From Methanobacterium_D sp040373355 (GTDB lineage Archaea > Methanobacteriota > Methanobacteria > Methanobacteriales > Methanobacteriaceae), in the NCBI RefSeq assembly GCF_047495555.1, contig NZ_CP166866.1, positions 2,032,001 through 2,096,000 of the forward strand: 64,000 nucleotides of DNA, read 5' to 3'. A program made the translations under genes and the position numbers. Shown here in pieces: positions 25,299-34,380 of the stretch (position 1 is the first letter of the stretch; every line of letters starts with the position of its first letter). Under the pieces are notes generated by a model, which did no database searches, had not been told where the DNA came from, and saw only the letters and a list, made by a program, of their open reading frames with translations.

Positions 25299-26663
25299 GT
25301 GTTTAAAATGAATATCTCTCAATTAATACAATTGCTTTTACTAAGACGAAATATACATAAACACAACAAATGGACTCGCAGTGAGCTTGAAAAGTATCAA
25401 ACTGAAGCATTAAGACGCTTACGCCATTATGCCTATGAACGTTCTCCATTTTATAAAGAATTCCATAAAGGACTTACAGATAAACCGTTAAATGAACTCC
25501 CTATACTAACAAAGACTAAACTAATGGAAAACTGGAATACACTTGTAACAGACAAATCTGTTAAAATTGAAGAAGTTAAAGAGTTTTTAGATAGTCTAAA
25601 AGAAGAGGATGTTGGTAAATTATTTAAAAATAAATATTACACTGTTTCTACTGCAGGGAGTACTGGTTTAAAGGGTATTCTTGTCTATAACAAAAAAGAA
25701 TGGTTAATAATGTCCGCTTCGTATGCAAGGGCCAATGATTGGGCAGGTGTAAAAGCAGGCTTAACAAAGCGCCCTAGAATTGCTGTTGTAAGTTCAATGG
25801 CACCCTGGCATCAATCAGCTCTTGTAGGTGCGACTTTAAAAAATTGGTTACTTCCAACTATTAGAATTGATGCTAATGCAAAAATTGAGGATATAATTGC
25901 CAAACTTAATGATTTCCAGCCTGAATCCTTGGTTGCTTTTGCAGGAATGGCTAATTTACTTGCTCAAGAACAAATTGCAGGAAATCTTAACATTTTTCCG
26001 GAAGCTGTTTTCTGTGCTGCTGAAGTTTTAACAAACGAGACAAGAGAACTAATAAAAAAAGCATGGAATATTCAACCGTTTAATGTGTATGCATCTACAG
26101 AAACAGGAGTTATAGCTTCTGAATGTGAAGATCACCAAGGAATGCATATCTATGAAGATTTAATTATAATTGAGGTCGTGGATGAAAATAACAATCCTGT
26201 TAAATCTGGAGAATATGGTAAAAAGATGTTGGCAACAGTTTTATTTAGTCGTACTTTACCTTTAATACGTTATGAGATAAGCGACAGTGTCAAGCTTTCA
26301 TCTGATAAATGTACTTGTGCATGTCCATTTTCGTTACTAGATAATGTGCAAGGTAGGGCGGAAGATATAATTTACCTAAGTGGCCAAAATGGCAATACTG
26401 TAATTATACAACCTGTATTTTTCCATCTAATAATGGAATCATCTTCGGTTGGTGGTTGGCAGATAATACAGAAAGAAGATAACGTTATCAGAGTACTGAT
26501 TAAAAATCCTGAAGCAGATTTTAGCGAAAATAGACTTATTGATACCATAAACGAAGAACTTGAAAAAATGGGAGTTAAAAAACCATTAATTGAATTAGAA
26601 TATGTTGAATTTTTTGATAAGTCATCTTTGGGAAAAACTATATTAATTAAAGCTTTAAAATAG
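25299..26663 (+). CDS. PaaK-like adenylate-forming enzyme
   Basis: A 454-aa member of the phenylacetate-CoA ligase-like AMP-forming group. It has the typical N-terminal ALRRLRHYAYERSPFYKEF, the P-loop-like STAGSTGLKGI, YASTETGVIASEC (adenylate site) and LPLIRYEISDSV. In methanogens relatives include coenzyme F390 synthetase-like proteins. The segment CTCACPF looks like a metal or redox cysteine cluster. The substrate cannot be told. Start is GTG 25299 or ATG 25308; no strong Shine-Dalgarno decides. Confidence 0.75.
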   Translation: MFKMNISQLIQLLLLRRNIHKHNKWTRSELEKYQTEALRRLRHYAYERSPFYKEFHKGLTDKPLNELPILTKTKLMENWNTLVTDKSVKIEEVKEFLDSLKEEDVGKLFKNKYYTVSTAGSTGLKGILVYNKKEWLIMSASYARANDWAGVKAGLTKRPRIAVVSSMAPWHQSALVGATLKNWLLPTIRIDANAKIEDIIAKLNDFQPESLVAFAGMANLLAQEQIAGNLNIFPEAVFCAAEVLTNETRELIKKAWNIQPFNVYASTETGVIASECEDHQGMHIYEDLIIIEVVDENNNPVKSGEYGKKMLATVLFSRTLPLIRYEISDSVKLSSDKCTCACPFSLLDNVQGRAEDIIYLSGQNGNTVIIQPVFFHLIMESSSVGGWQIIQKEDNVIRVLIKNPEADFSENRLIDTINEELEKMGVKKPLIELEYVEFFDKSSLGKTILIKALK

Positions 26664-26898
26664 TTTAGTTACTTATTTTTGGTTTATTTTTAAATTTATT
26701 AGCCTATTTTTTCCTTTTTATATAATTTAGTGTTCATTAGGACTATAAACAGATAGTTGAGTAAAAACTACATTAATTTGAGATAAATTTATTTATTTTA
26801 ATACAAATAATATTACATATTGAATTAGTAGTATACTCAAGATTAATTCTTTTATTATATTGGAATTTTTCTTAGAAAATAGGAGGGAAGTGAGAATT

Positions 26899-27387
26899 AT
26901 GTCAAACAATACTAGAATTATTGCAGAACCGGGAAAACAAGAACTATTAATTGAAAGAGAGGTTGATGCGCCCCGTGAGCTTGTATTTAAAGCATCTACA
27001 GATCCAGATCTTTATGCACAATGGATTGGACCAAGAGAATTATCAACAAAGATTGAAACATTCGAGCCAAAAAGTGGTGGATCCTGGCGCTTTGTTCAAA
27101 AGGATCCAGATGGCAATGAATTTGCATTTCATGGAGTGTATCATGAAGTTACATTTCCTGAGAGAATTATAGGTACTTTTGAATGGGAGGGACTCCCTGA
27201 AAAAGGGCATGTAATCCTTCAAACTACTCGATTCGAGGAACTGCCTAATAATAGAACTAAAATAATCGATCAATCCGTATTCCAGAATGTGGAAGATCGA
27301 GATGGGATGATGGAGTCGGGCATGGAAAGTGGAGTTAATGATTCTTATAGTCGTCTTGATGAGCTTTTAGAAAAGATGCAAAAATAG
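26899..27387 (+). CDS. SRPBCC (AHSA1-type) domain protein
   Basis: A 162-aa START-like fold protein: LLIEREVDAPRELVFKASTDPDLYAQWIGP, then GGSWRFVQKDPDGNEFAFHGVYHEV and a C-terminal helix SGVNDSYSRLDELLEKM. These bind hydrophobic ligands in a helix-grip cavity. I start it at ATG 26899, behind GGAGGGAAGTGA; the frame is open further upstream but without a site. A second SRPBCC gene is at 36.5 kb. Confidence 0.82.
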   Translation: MSNNTRIIAEPGKQELLIEREVDAPRELVFKASTDPDLYAQWIGPRELSTKIETFEPKSGGSWRFVQKDPDGNEFAFHGVYHEVTFPERIIGTFEWEGLPEKGHVILQTTRFEELPNNRTKIIDQSVFQNVEDRDGMMESGMESGVNDSYSRLDELLEKMQK

Positions 27388-27423
27388 AATTTAAACTAAA
27401 AAATAGATAAATATATGATATTT

Positions 27424-27753
27424 TTATTCATTTTTATTTTCTTCTTCAATTTTTATTTCTTTATTTATTCTATCTAATTCTTCTTGAATTAGTTTAATAT
27501 GTGTCTCTTCCGTTTTAATATTCTTTTTCAGTTCATCATATCTTTCTTTATCTTTTTCAGCGTCAATGTTATTTATTTGATCCTTCCAGTATTTCATTTG
27601 TTCTTTTACTGCATTTAAATATTCCATTTCGACTTTTTCCCTGTCTTTAATGGTTTTAATTATATTATTGTGAGTTTTATCCAGTTGTTTCCTTATTTTT
27701 TTCTGTTCATCGATTTCTTCATTTATTTTTTTATTATAATTTTTTGAAGGCAT
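27424..27753 (-). CDS. coiled-coil hypothetical protein, 109 aa
   Basis: Almost entirely Lys/Glu/Asn-rich heptad sequence (EEIDEQKKIRKQLDK, then REKVEMEYLNAVKEQMKYWKDQ), predicted as two or three long helices. No domain recognised. It is antiparallel to its neighbours and ends 37 nt from the SRPBCC stop. The usual caution for low-complexity frames applies, but the coding bias is consistent throughout. Confidence 0.55.
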   Translation of the reverse strand: MPSKNYNKKINEEIDEQKKIRKQLDKTHNNIIKTIKDREKVEMEYLNAVKEQMKYWKDQINNIDAEKDKERYDELKKNIKTEETHIKLIQEELDRINKEIKIEEENKNE

Positions 27754-28049
27754 TATTAATATTGTATATTATAATAATTATAAGAAAGTTGTTAATAAAT
27801 TAAATAATTAAATATTATGTCTATAAACTTAAGACTAAACTAATTAAGAATCCTCTATTCTTAATTTATTTTAGTAAATAGCCTATATTTTAAAATAGCT
27901 AATTTGTAATCACATCTTTATTTAGATAGATTATTAATGTATAGTGTATAATATAATAAATAATAAATTTAAGCTTCAATCATGTTAATTTCATTAAAAA
28001 AGATATATTATACTAATTGGGTCAGATTAAGCTTGAAAGGAAGATTCAT

Positions 28050-30971
28050 ATGGAAAATCATAATGAAGATATAGATAAATCAAAAGTAAATCCAAAAAGA
28101 AAATTTCCCATAGTAGGTATTGGTTCATCAGCAGGCGGATTGGAAGCTTTAGAGAAATTATTTAGTAATATGCCTTCTGATACGGGCATGGGATTTGTTC
28201 TAATTCAACATCTGGACCCATCACATGAAAGTACTTTGGCAGACTTAATTGCAAGATATACAGATATGGAAGTTTTTGTAATTAAAGATGAAATGCCTGT
28301 TCAACCAAATAAAATATATGTCATTCCCCCAAATAGGGAAGTTGGGATTAAAAATGGGGTATTAACCCTTTTTAAACCTTTAGAACCCCATGGTTTTAGA
28401 AGACCCATTGATTTATTTTTTCAAGCTTTAGCAGATGATCAAGAAGATAATGCTATTTGTATAATTCTTTCAGGATTTGGATCAGATGGAACCAGAGGTT
28501 TAGCAGCAATTAAAAGTGCTGGAGGGATGGTTATAGCTCAAGATCCAACTTCTGCATCTTCTGAAGCAATGCCAGATAGTGCAATAGCCACTGATCTTGT
28601 AGATTATGTGGCGACCCCCGAAAAAATGCATGAATATTTAATTTCATATGTCCAGCGATTGGATAAAAGACCTTCTATAAAAGTAATTGGACAGGACAAA
28701 GAAACGAATGATTTGAGGCAAAGAATACTGGTCCTAGTTAAAAAACATACTGGACATAATTTTTCTCTTTATAAAAAAAGTACAATAAACAGAAGAATTG
28801 GAAGGAGAATGACTGTTCTCCAGCTGGATAAATTATCGGATTATCTTGAATATATTCAACAAAATCCACATGAAGCAAATGTATTATTTAAAGAATTTTT
28901 AATCAATGTTACAAGTTTTTTTAGAGATACTGAAGCTTTTGAATCTTTTAAAAGTAACATAATATCTGAAGTATTAGACAAAAAAACCGATGGTGAAAAT
29001 ATACGATTATGGATCCCCGGTTGCTCTACTGGTGAAGAAATATACTCCATTGCCATAATCATTCACGAATATATGGAAAATGCGGAAAAATTCTTTGATG
29101 TTCAACTTTTTGGCACAGACATAGATAAAGATGCTATTGAAATGGCAAGAACTGGCGTTTATCCTTCTACAATTTCTTCAGAGTTAACTAAAGAACGCCT
29201 TAACAAATTCTTTTCAAAAAAAGACGATAGTTATATGATTAATAAAAATTTAAGAGAAATGGTGATATTTGCACCTCATGATCTCCTTAAAGATCCTCCT
29301 TTTATTAATCTGGATATAATATCCTGCAGGAATGTTCTAATTTACATGAATAAAGATGCTCAAAAGAAATTGTTATCATCATTTAACTATGGCTTAAAAA
29401 CAGGAGGTATTTTATTCCTTGGTCCATCAGAAAGTATTGGTTCTTTGTTTGATTCATTCAAAACATTAGATAATAAATGGAAGATTTATCAAAATACATC
29501 CAAACCTAGATTAATGAAAAATTTAATGAATTATCATCATTCCGAATTACATTACGGCAGCAGTAACATTGATATTATAGAAAATGATGATAAATCAAAT
29601 CCAAAAATGGAGCAAATAATTGAAAAAATTATTATAGAAAATTATGCCCCATCTTCAGTAGTAATTGATAATCAAGGTAAGATTATTTTTATTTATGGGC
29701 GAGTTGGCAAGTATCTGGAGCCTGCTCAAGGATCAGCAAGCCTCAATATTTTAGATATGGTTAGAGAAGGGATTAAATTTGAATTAAACTCTGCAATAAA
29801 TAATGCTGTTTCAAAAGGAGATGAAATTGAGTATAAAAATTTAGAAGTTAAAACTAATGGAGATTTCCAGCTGATAAATCTTAAAGTTAAGCCAATAAAT
29901 AAACCTGAATCGATGAAAGGACTATTAATGGTTATATTTGAAGATATAGAATCTCCCGAACATGCTGATGGCCTCAAAAATCTCCCTAAAACAATTCCTA
30001 AGAAAAATGAGCGCATTATAGAACTAGAATATGAGTTAAAACTGACCAAAAAACGTCTTCAAGCTACAATAGAACAGCTTGAAACATCCAATGAAGAACT
30101 TAAGTCTGCAAATGAAGAACTACAATCTATGAATGAGGAATTGCAGAGTACAAATGAAGAATTGGAAACATCTAAAGAGGAATTACAGTCACTTAATGAA
30201 GAACTGTTAACTGTAAATTCAGAACTTCAAAGTAAAGTGGAAGAAATGGCTGAAATCAATGACGACATGAATAATCTTCTTAACAGTACTGAAATTGCAA
30301 CAATATTCGTAGATAAAGATATTAAAATAAAACGTTTCACACAAGCATCAACTAAATTAATAAATTTGATACCTTATGATGCTGGACGTCCTTTAAAAGA
30401 TATTGTTTCTAATTTAAAATATGATCGGCTTATTGATGATGTAAAAAGTGCAATCAATAGAGTTATTTATACAGAAAAAGAAGTGCGAACCAAAGAGGGA
30501 AAATGGTATATTATACGAATAGTCCCATATAAAACCCATGAAGACATCATAGATGGTGCTGTAATTACTTTTGTAGATATTGATCAGCAAAAAAGAGCTC
30601 AAATAGTGACACAGCATTCTCTTGATTATGTTGAAGGAATTGTTGAAACCGTGCGCGAGCCGCTTATAGTTCTAGATGATAAAATTAAAGTTATTTCTGC
30701 AAATAAAGCTTTTTATGATAAATTTAAGGTATCACCAGAAATTACAAAGGGAAAATTGTTATATACCCTTGGAAACAATCAATGGGACATTTCAGAGCTA
30801 AAAGAACTTATGGAAAAGATAATTTCCAACGATCACATATTCGAAAATTTCTTGGTTGAACATGAGTTTCCGCAAATAGGACACAAAAAAATGCTTTTAA
30901 ATGCCCGTAAAATTCATCAAAAAGGAACAGAAAAGGAAATGATACTTCTAGCAATAGAAGAAGTTACATGA
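28050..30971 (+). CDS. CheB-CheR-PAS fusion protein
   Basis: A large chemotaxis-type signalling fusion of about 973 aa. Residues about 20-200 are a CheB methylesterase domain without a receiver (GIGSSAGGLEALEKLF, VLIQHLDPSHES, SGFGSDGTRGL give Ser/His/Asp). Residues about 215-490 are a CheR SAM methyltransferase (LINVTSFFRDTEAFE, IRLWIPGCSTGEEIYSIAI, ISCRNVLIYM). A long Glu/Leu/Ser repeat coiled coil (NEELKSANEELQSMNEELQS pattern) and two PAS domains follow. No kinase domain is attached; the PAS histidine kinase gene lies 156 nt downstream. Start ATG 28050 is behind GAAAGGAAG. Confidence 0.88.
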   Translation: MENHNEDIDKSKVNPKRKFPIVGIGSSAGGLEALEKLFSNMPSDTGMGFVLIQHLDPSHESTLADLIARYTDMEVFVIKDEMPVQPNKIYVIPPNREVGIKNGVLTLFKPLEPHGFRRPIDLFFQALADDQEDNAICIILSGFGSDGTRGLAAIKSAGGMVIAQDPTSASSEAMPDSAIATDLVDYVATPEKMHEYLISYVQRLDKRPSIKVIGQDKETNDLRQRILVLVKKHTGHNFSLYKKSTINRRIGRRMTVLQLDKLSDYLEYIQQNPHEANVLFKEFLINVTSFFRDTEAFESFKSNIISEVLDKKTDGENIRLWIPGCSTGEEIYSIAIIIHEYMENAEKFFDVQLFGTDIDKDAIEMARTGVYPSTISSELTKERLNKFFSKKDDSYMINKNLREMVIFAPHDLLKDPPFINLDIISCRNVLIYMNKDAQKKLLSSFNYGLKTGGILFLGPSESIGSLFDSFKTLDNKWKIYQNTSKPRLMKNLMNYHHSELHYGSSNIDIIENDDKSNPKMEQIIEKIIIENYAPSSVVIDNQGKIIFIYGRVGKYLEPAQGSASLNILDMVREGIKFELNSAINNAVSKGDEIEYKNLEVKTNGDFQLINLKVKPINKPESMKGLLMVIFEDIESPEHADGLKNLPKTIPKKNERIIELEYELKLTKKRLQATIEQLETSNEELKSANEELQSMNEELQSTNEELETSKEELQSLNEELLTVNSELQSKVEEMAEINDDMNNLLNSTEIATIFVDKDIKIKRFTQASTKLINLIPYDAGRPLKDIVSNLKYDRLIDDVKSAINRVIYTEKEVRTKEGKWYIIRIVPYKTHEDIIDGAVITFVDIDQQKRAQIVTQHSLDYVEGIVETVREPLIVLDDKIKVISANKAFYDKFKVSPEITKGKLLYTLGNNQWDISELKELMEKIISNDHIFENFLVEHEFPQIGHKKMLLNARKIHQKGTEKEMILLAIEEVT

Positions 30972-31127
30972 AATTAAATAAAAAATAATTTATAAAATAA
31001 TATTTATAGTTATTAAAAATAATTAAAAGGATTATTTATGTTAACATCCATAAAAAAAACAATAGTTAGCTAATATATTGATAGGTGCGGGTTTATGTGT
31101 TTGTTTTAAGCTGCGAGGAAAGTTATA

Positions 31128-32357
31128 ATGGATAGGTACGAAAGATTAAGGAGTATTGCTGAAGAAAAGCTGAGTGAAAAAGATAAGAGCATACAGAAAC
31201 TTCCAGAAGAGCTTGATGAGCTAATTCATGAACTTCAGGTACATCAAATTGAACTTGAGATGCAAAATGATGAACTTAGACGGACCAGAGCAGAAATAGA
31301 AAAATTGAATCAAAAATATTATGATCTTTACAATAATGCTCCTGCAGGATATATTACAATAGATATGAGTACTAGGATCAGTGAAATAAATATCATAGGG
31401 GCAGATTTACTAGGTTTTGACAAGAATGAGAAAGATAAATATCTATTTAATTTATTTATTACACCAGAATGCCGCAATATATTCCTAAATCACGTTAAAA
31501 AGGCTTTGAAGACTGGTAATAAACAGAATTTTGAGATTGACTTAAAAAGAAGAAATAAACATGTTTTTCGCGCGCTTATTGAAATGTCTGTAAAATTTGA
31601 AAAAAATACATTATATAAATTGATAATAATAGATATTAGTAAACGTAAAGAATTAGAAGATGATTTAAAGCGTTCTAATAATGAATTAAAGCAATTTGCT
31701 TATATAGCATCACATGATCTTCAAGAACCTTTAAGAACTATTGCCAGTTTTACACAGCTGTTAACTAGACGTTATGAAGGTAAACTTGATGAAGATGCTG
31801 ATGAATTTATGGATTATATTATTGAAGCAAGTGTTAGAATGAAACAGCAAATTGAGGATTTATTAGAATTTTCAAGAGTAGTGACCAAAGGTGGCGATTT
31901 CAAAAAACTAAGTGTTAACGATGTCCTTAATCAGGTAATTTCTAGTCTAAAAACACTTATTGATGAAAATAATGTTAAAATTAGCCATGATTATTTACCG
32001 GAAGTATTTGCTGACTCCACACAACTTGCCAGATTATTTCAAAATCTAATAACAAATTCTATTAAGTTTAGAAAACCTGATGAGCCTCTAAAAATCCATA
32101 TTTCATACCAAAAGGATAAAAATATTAATGAATACGTATTTTCAGTTAAAGATAATGGAATCGGAATTGAAGAACAGTATTTTGATCGTATTTTTACCAT
32201 ATTTCAGAGATTGCATACAAGAGATGAATATAAAGGAACTGGAATTGGCCTTGCAGTTGTCAAAAAAATTGTAGAACGGCATGGTGGTCGTATTTGGGTT
32301 GAATCAGAGTATGGTAAAGGATCTACTTTTTACTTTACACTACCAAAACCGGAGTAA
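31128..32357 (+). CDS. PAS-domain sensor histidine kinase
   Basis: Soluble kinase of 409 aa. An N-terminal coiled coil (ELDELIHELQVHQIELEMQN) leads to one PAS domain, then HisKA with the phospho-accepting His in ASHDLQEPLRTIASF. The HATPase domain follows: N-box FQNLITNSIKF, G1 DNGIGI and G2 GTGIGLAVVK. No membrane segment, so it senses cytoplasmic signals. The kinase core is strikingly close to that of the 40-kb kinase (ASHDLQEPLRT, RRYxGxLxEDADEF, WVESEYGxGSTFYFT). It probably works with the CheB-CheR protein upstream. Confidence 0.9.
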   Translation: MDRYERLRSIAEEKLSEKDKSIQKLPEELDELIHELQVHQIELEMQNDELRRTRAEIEKLNQKYYDLYNNAPAGYITIDMSTRISEINIIGADLLGFDKNEKDKYLFNLFITPECRNIFLNHVKKALKTGNKQNFEIDLKRRNKHVFRALIEMSVKFEKNTLYKLIIIDISKRKELEDDLKRSNNELKQFAYIASHDLQEPLRTIASFTQLLTRRYEGKLDEDADEFMDYIIEASVRMKQQIEDLLEFSRVVTKGGDFKKLSVNDVLNQVISSLKTLIDENNVKISHDYLPEVFADSTQLARLFQNLITNSIKFRKPDEPLKIHISYQKDKNINEYVFSVKDNGIGIEEQYFDRIFTIFQRLHTRDEYKGTGIGLAVVKKIVERHGGRIWVESEYGKGSTFYFTLPKPE

Positions 32358-32414
32358 ACTATGGTTACTCGGCAACAAAATTTCCAATTTAGTATGTCTT
32401 AGATTTTGGTTGCC

Positions 32415-32481
32415 CGAACACTGTCAAAAACAAAGATTTTGACGCAGCAAAAAACTCTGTTTTATGCATGCTTCGTGTTCG
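32415..32481. repeat. cruciform-type palindromic element
   Basis: CGAACAC (32415-32421) pairs with GTGTTCG (32475-32481) as an outer stem. Inside lie two hairpins: GTCAAAA...TTTTGAC (32423-32443) and GCAAAAAACTCTGTTTTATGC (about 32447-32467). The inner word AAAACTCTGTTTT recurs at 51.85 and 51.95 kb. It looks like a small mobile or RNA-structured repeat. It lies about 60 nt after the kinase gene, so a role in transcript ends is also possible. Confidence 0.5.
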
Positions 32482-32572
32482 ACGGATTCCAATTATTGAT
32501 AAGTATTAATTTTTTATTCTAACTTGTTTTAATTAATAATGTTTATTAACTTTTTTTAATATATTATATAAT

Positions 32573-32959
32573 ATGTCCACTTTACCAAATATTGAAAGAT
32601 TATTCTTAGAATATATAGAAGATATGGGTGAAAGTCCTGGAGGTTTTATCAGCATTTTAAAGCCCGAACATTTGGAAAACGGGGACCCCAAAACGCTTGG
32701 AAAACAAATACAAAGTGCTGCTGATTATTTAGATTATTTTATTAATCATATGGATTTCGAGCCATGGGAACTTGAAAAAGGTAAAATCGGCTCAAGATTA
32801 AAAAATGCTGTACAAATCTACCGTCAAATGGGGGTAGAAATTGAAATGAAAACAGAACAAGAGCCAAAAGACTACCATTTATATGTAATAGCTCTACTTA
32901 TGGATATAATTTCCAGCTTATTAAATCATGTTGAAATGCAAAGCAAAAGCAACGACTAA
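32573..32959 (+). CDS. hypothetical protein, 128 aa
   Basis: Soluble, mostly helical protein with balanced charge (NIERLFLEYIEDMGESPGGF, then SRLKNAVQIYRQMGVEIEMK). No family recognised. No clear ribosome-binding site; the TATAATATG context suggests a possible leaderless start. Confidence 0.55.
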   Translation: MSTLPNIERLFLEYIEDMGESPGGFISILKPEHLENGDPKTLGKQIQSAADYLDYFINHMDFEPWELEKGKIGSRLKNAVQIYRQMGVEIEMKTEQEPKDYHLYVIALLMDIISSLLNHVEMQSKSND

Positions 32960-33365
32960 AAATTCATTGAAATCTTTATTAAATTTATAAGTCATAAACA
33001 TGAAAACTGGAAATTTTACAGTATTTTTTTCAATTTTTAAGTATGAATTTTATTTATTATAATTTCTTTAGATACTTAAATTATTTAGAAATAATCTGCG
33101 AAGCGGTAATTTGCAGTCCTTAAACGCAGCCTTCTCCAGAGGTAAGTGCGGGTACGAGGGATGGATTTGAATACTCATTCTACTCATCATTATGCCCCTA
33201 ACTAGTTTTAACTTGTTAATTAAATTGCATGATTTAATTGATTAATTGTATTGCTTAAACAAGCGGTTTAAACTAACCGATTAATTATTCCATTATTATT
33301 AATGGCTAAATGAATCAAATTTTAATATAAATTATAATAAGCTAAAAAAAGTAAAAAATAAAGAA
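32960..33365. other. intergenic region with a dispersed repeat
   Basis: Mostly AT-rich. The segment 33110-33140 (TTTGCAGTCCTTAAACGCAG with CCTTCTCCAGA) matches 24053-24083 at most positions, and the flanking bases around 33088-33160 are unusually GC-rich. No ORF of note. Confidence 0.5.
33110..33140. repeat. copy 2 of the TTTGCAGTCCTTA repeat
   Basis: Matches 24053-24083 at about 25 of 31 positions (TTTGCAGTCCTTA, then GCA and CTTCTCCAGA), in the same orientation. Both copies lie 20-150 nt after the stop codon of a plus-strand gene. On the minus strand both can be read as ...SGE(S/G)C(I/V) and stop, so they could also be tails of a lost gene. Confidence 0.5.
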
Positions 33366-34145
33366 TTATCTTCTTTCTCTTGTAATTTCCCTAGTTGGCA
33401 GCTTATCCTCAGAAGATATATATTCATAGACAAATGCAGCTAAAACTGCACCCACTATAGGTCCTATTACATATATAGGGAAGTAATTCCACAAATTGTT
33501 TCCAGCTAAGACTATATCTCCAATATAAGGCCCAAAAGTCCTTGCAGGATTAAGTGATGCTCCTGAAATATTACCTACTGTTGTTATTACTGCTGCAACT
33601 GTAAATCCAATTGCAATTCCTGCAAATCCCGGAGAAGCTCTTCTATCAACTGCAGCACCCATTATAACTAACATTAAAATAAAAGTACCTATTATCTCTG
33701 CTAAAATAGCCTGGAGATAGCTAATACCTTCAAAAGGAGCTGTTGCACCAAGACCTCCTACTGTAACTGATATCATTCCAACACTTGCAGCAAAAGCAAA
33801 ACTTGCAAGTGCTGCACCTATCAGCTGTGCAATGATATAAGGCAATACTTCATTTGATGGAAACTTCTTAGTAACCCAAAGACCAATTGTAACTGCAGGA
33901 TTTATATGACAACCTGAAATATGACCTATTGCATAAATTAAAACGGTTACAGTAAGCCCAAACGCCATTCCTATTGCAAGCCAATCTCCTAAACCGCCCA
34001 AAACACCGATTCCTATATTAAATGGGTTTGGAAGTGGAGATCCACCGCTTATAATTAAGGTTATTGCTGCTGCACCGGCTCCAATATAAACTAGAAAAAA
34101 TGTTCCTATTAATTCTGCTAAAGCTCTTTTTTTAAGTGATATCAT
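33366..34145 (-). CDS. aqpM: aquaporin AqpM
   Basis: Six-helix membrane channel of the MIP family, 259 aa. Both NPA half-helices are present (SGCHINPAVTIG and SGASLNPARTFGP). The start KRALAELIGTFFLVYIGAG and the long loop after helix 1 match methanobacterial AqpM, which passes water and small solutes such as glycerol. It starts directly after the stop of the small zinc protein, so the two are co-translated. Confidence 0.93.
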   Translation of the reverse strand: MISLKKRALAELIGTFFLVYIGAGAAAITLIISGGSPLPNPFNIGIGVLGGLGDWLAIGMAFGLTVTVLIYAIGHISGCHINPAVTIGLWVTKKFPSNEVLPYIIAQLIGAALASFAFAASVGMISVTVGGLGATAPFEGISYLQAILAEIIGTFILMLVIMGAAVDRRASPGFAGIAIGFTVAAVITTVGNISGASLNPARTFGPYIGDIVLAGNNLWNYFPIYVIGPIVGAVLAAFVYEYISSEDKLPTREITRERR

Positions 34146-34358
34146 TTAATCACCGCTTTGATATGCTTCATAGCACCATTCACATAAAAATCTGGGAAGC
34201 GTTTTTTTATGCTTTCTACTTGGAAACGGAAATTCCCCTTCCCATATTTCAACTTCTTCACGTATCAGATGGTCCTGGCATATACCCATACCACAGACTA
34301 TGCAGATAGCAACAGCATCTGAATCCTTACCTTCAAGAGCACACATATAACATTTCAT
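34146..34358 (-). CDS. DUF2180-like zinc-binding protein
   Basis: A 70-aa protein with cysteine/histidine pairs MKCYMCALEGKDSDAVAICIVCGMGICQDH and FLCEWCYEAY, a B-box-like zinc layout known from methanogens. A short conserved acidic middle follows (REEVEIWEGEFPFPSRKH). Between the large upstream gene and aqpM in an apparent three-gene operon. Function unknown. Confidence 0.75.
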   Translation of the reverse strand: MKCYMCALEGKDSDAVAICIVCGMGICQDHLIREEVEIWEGEFPFPSRKHKKTLPRFLCEWCYEAYQSGD

Positions 34359-34380
34359 TCTATCACCCTAAAAAGAGGAA

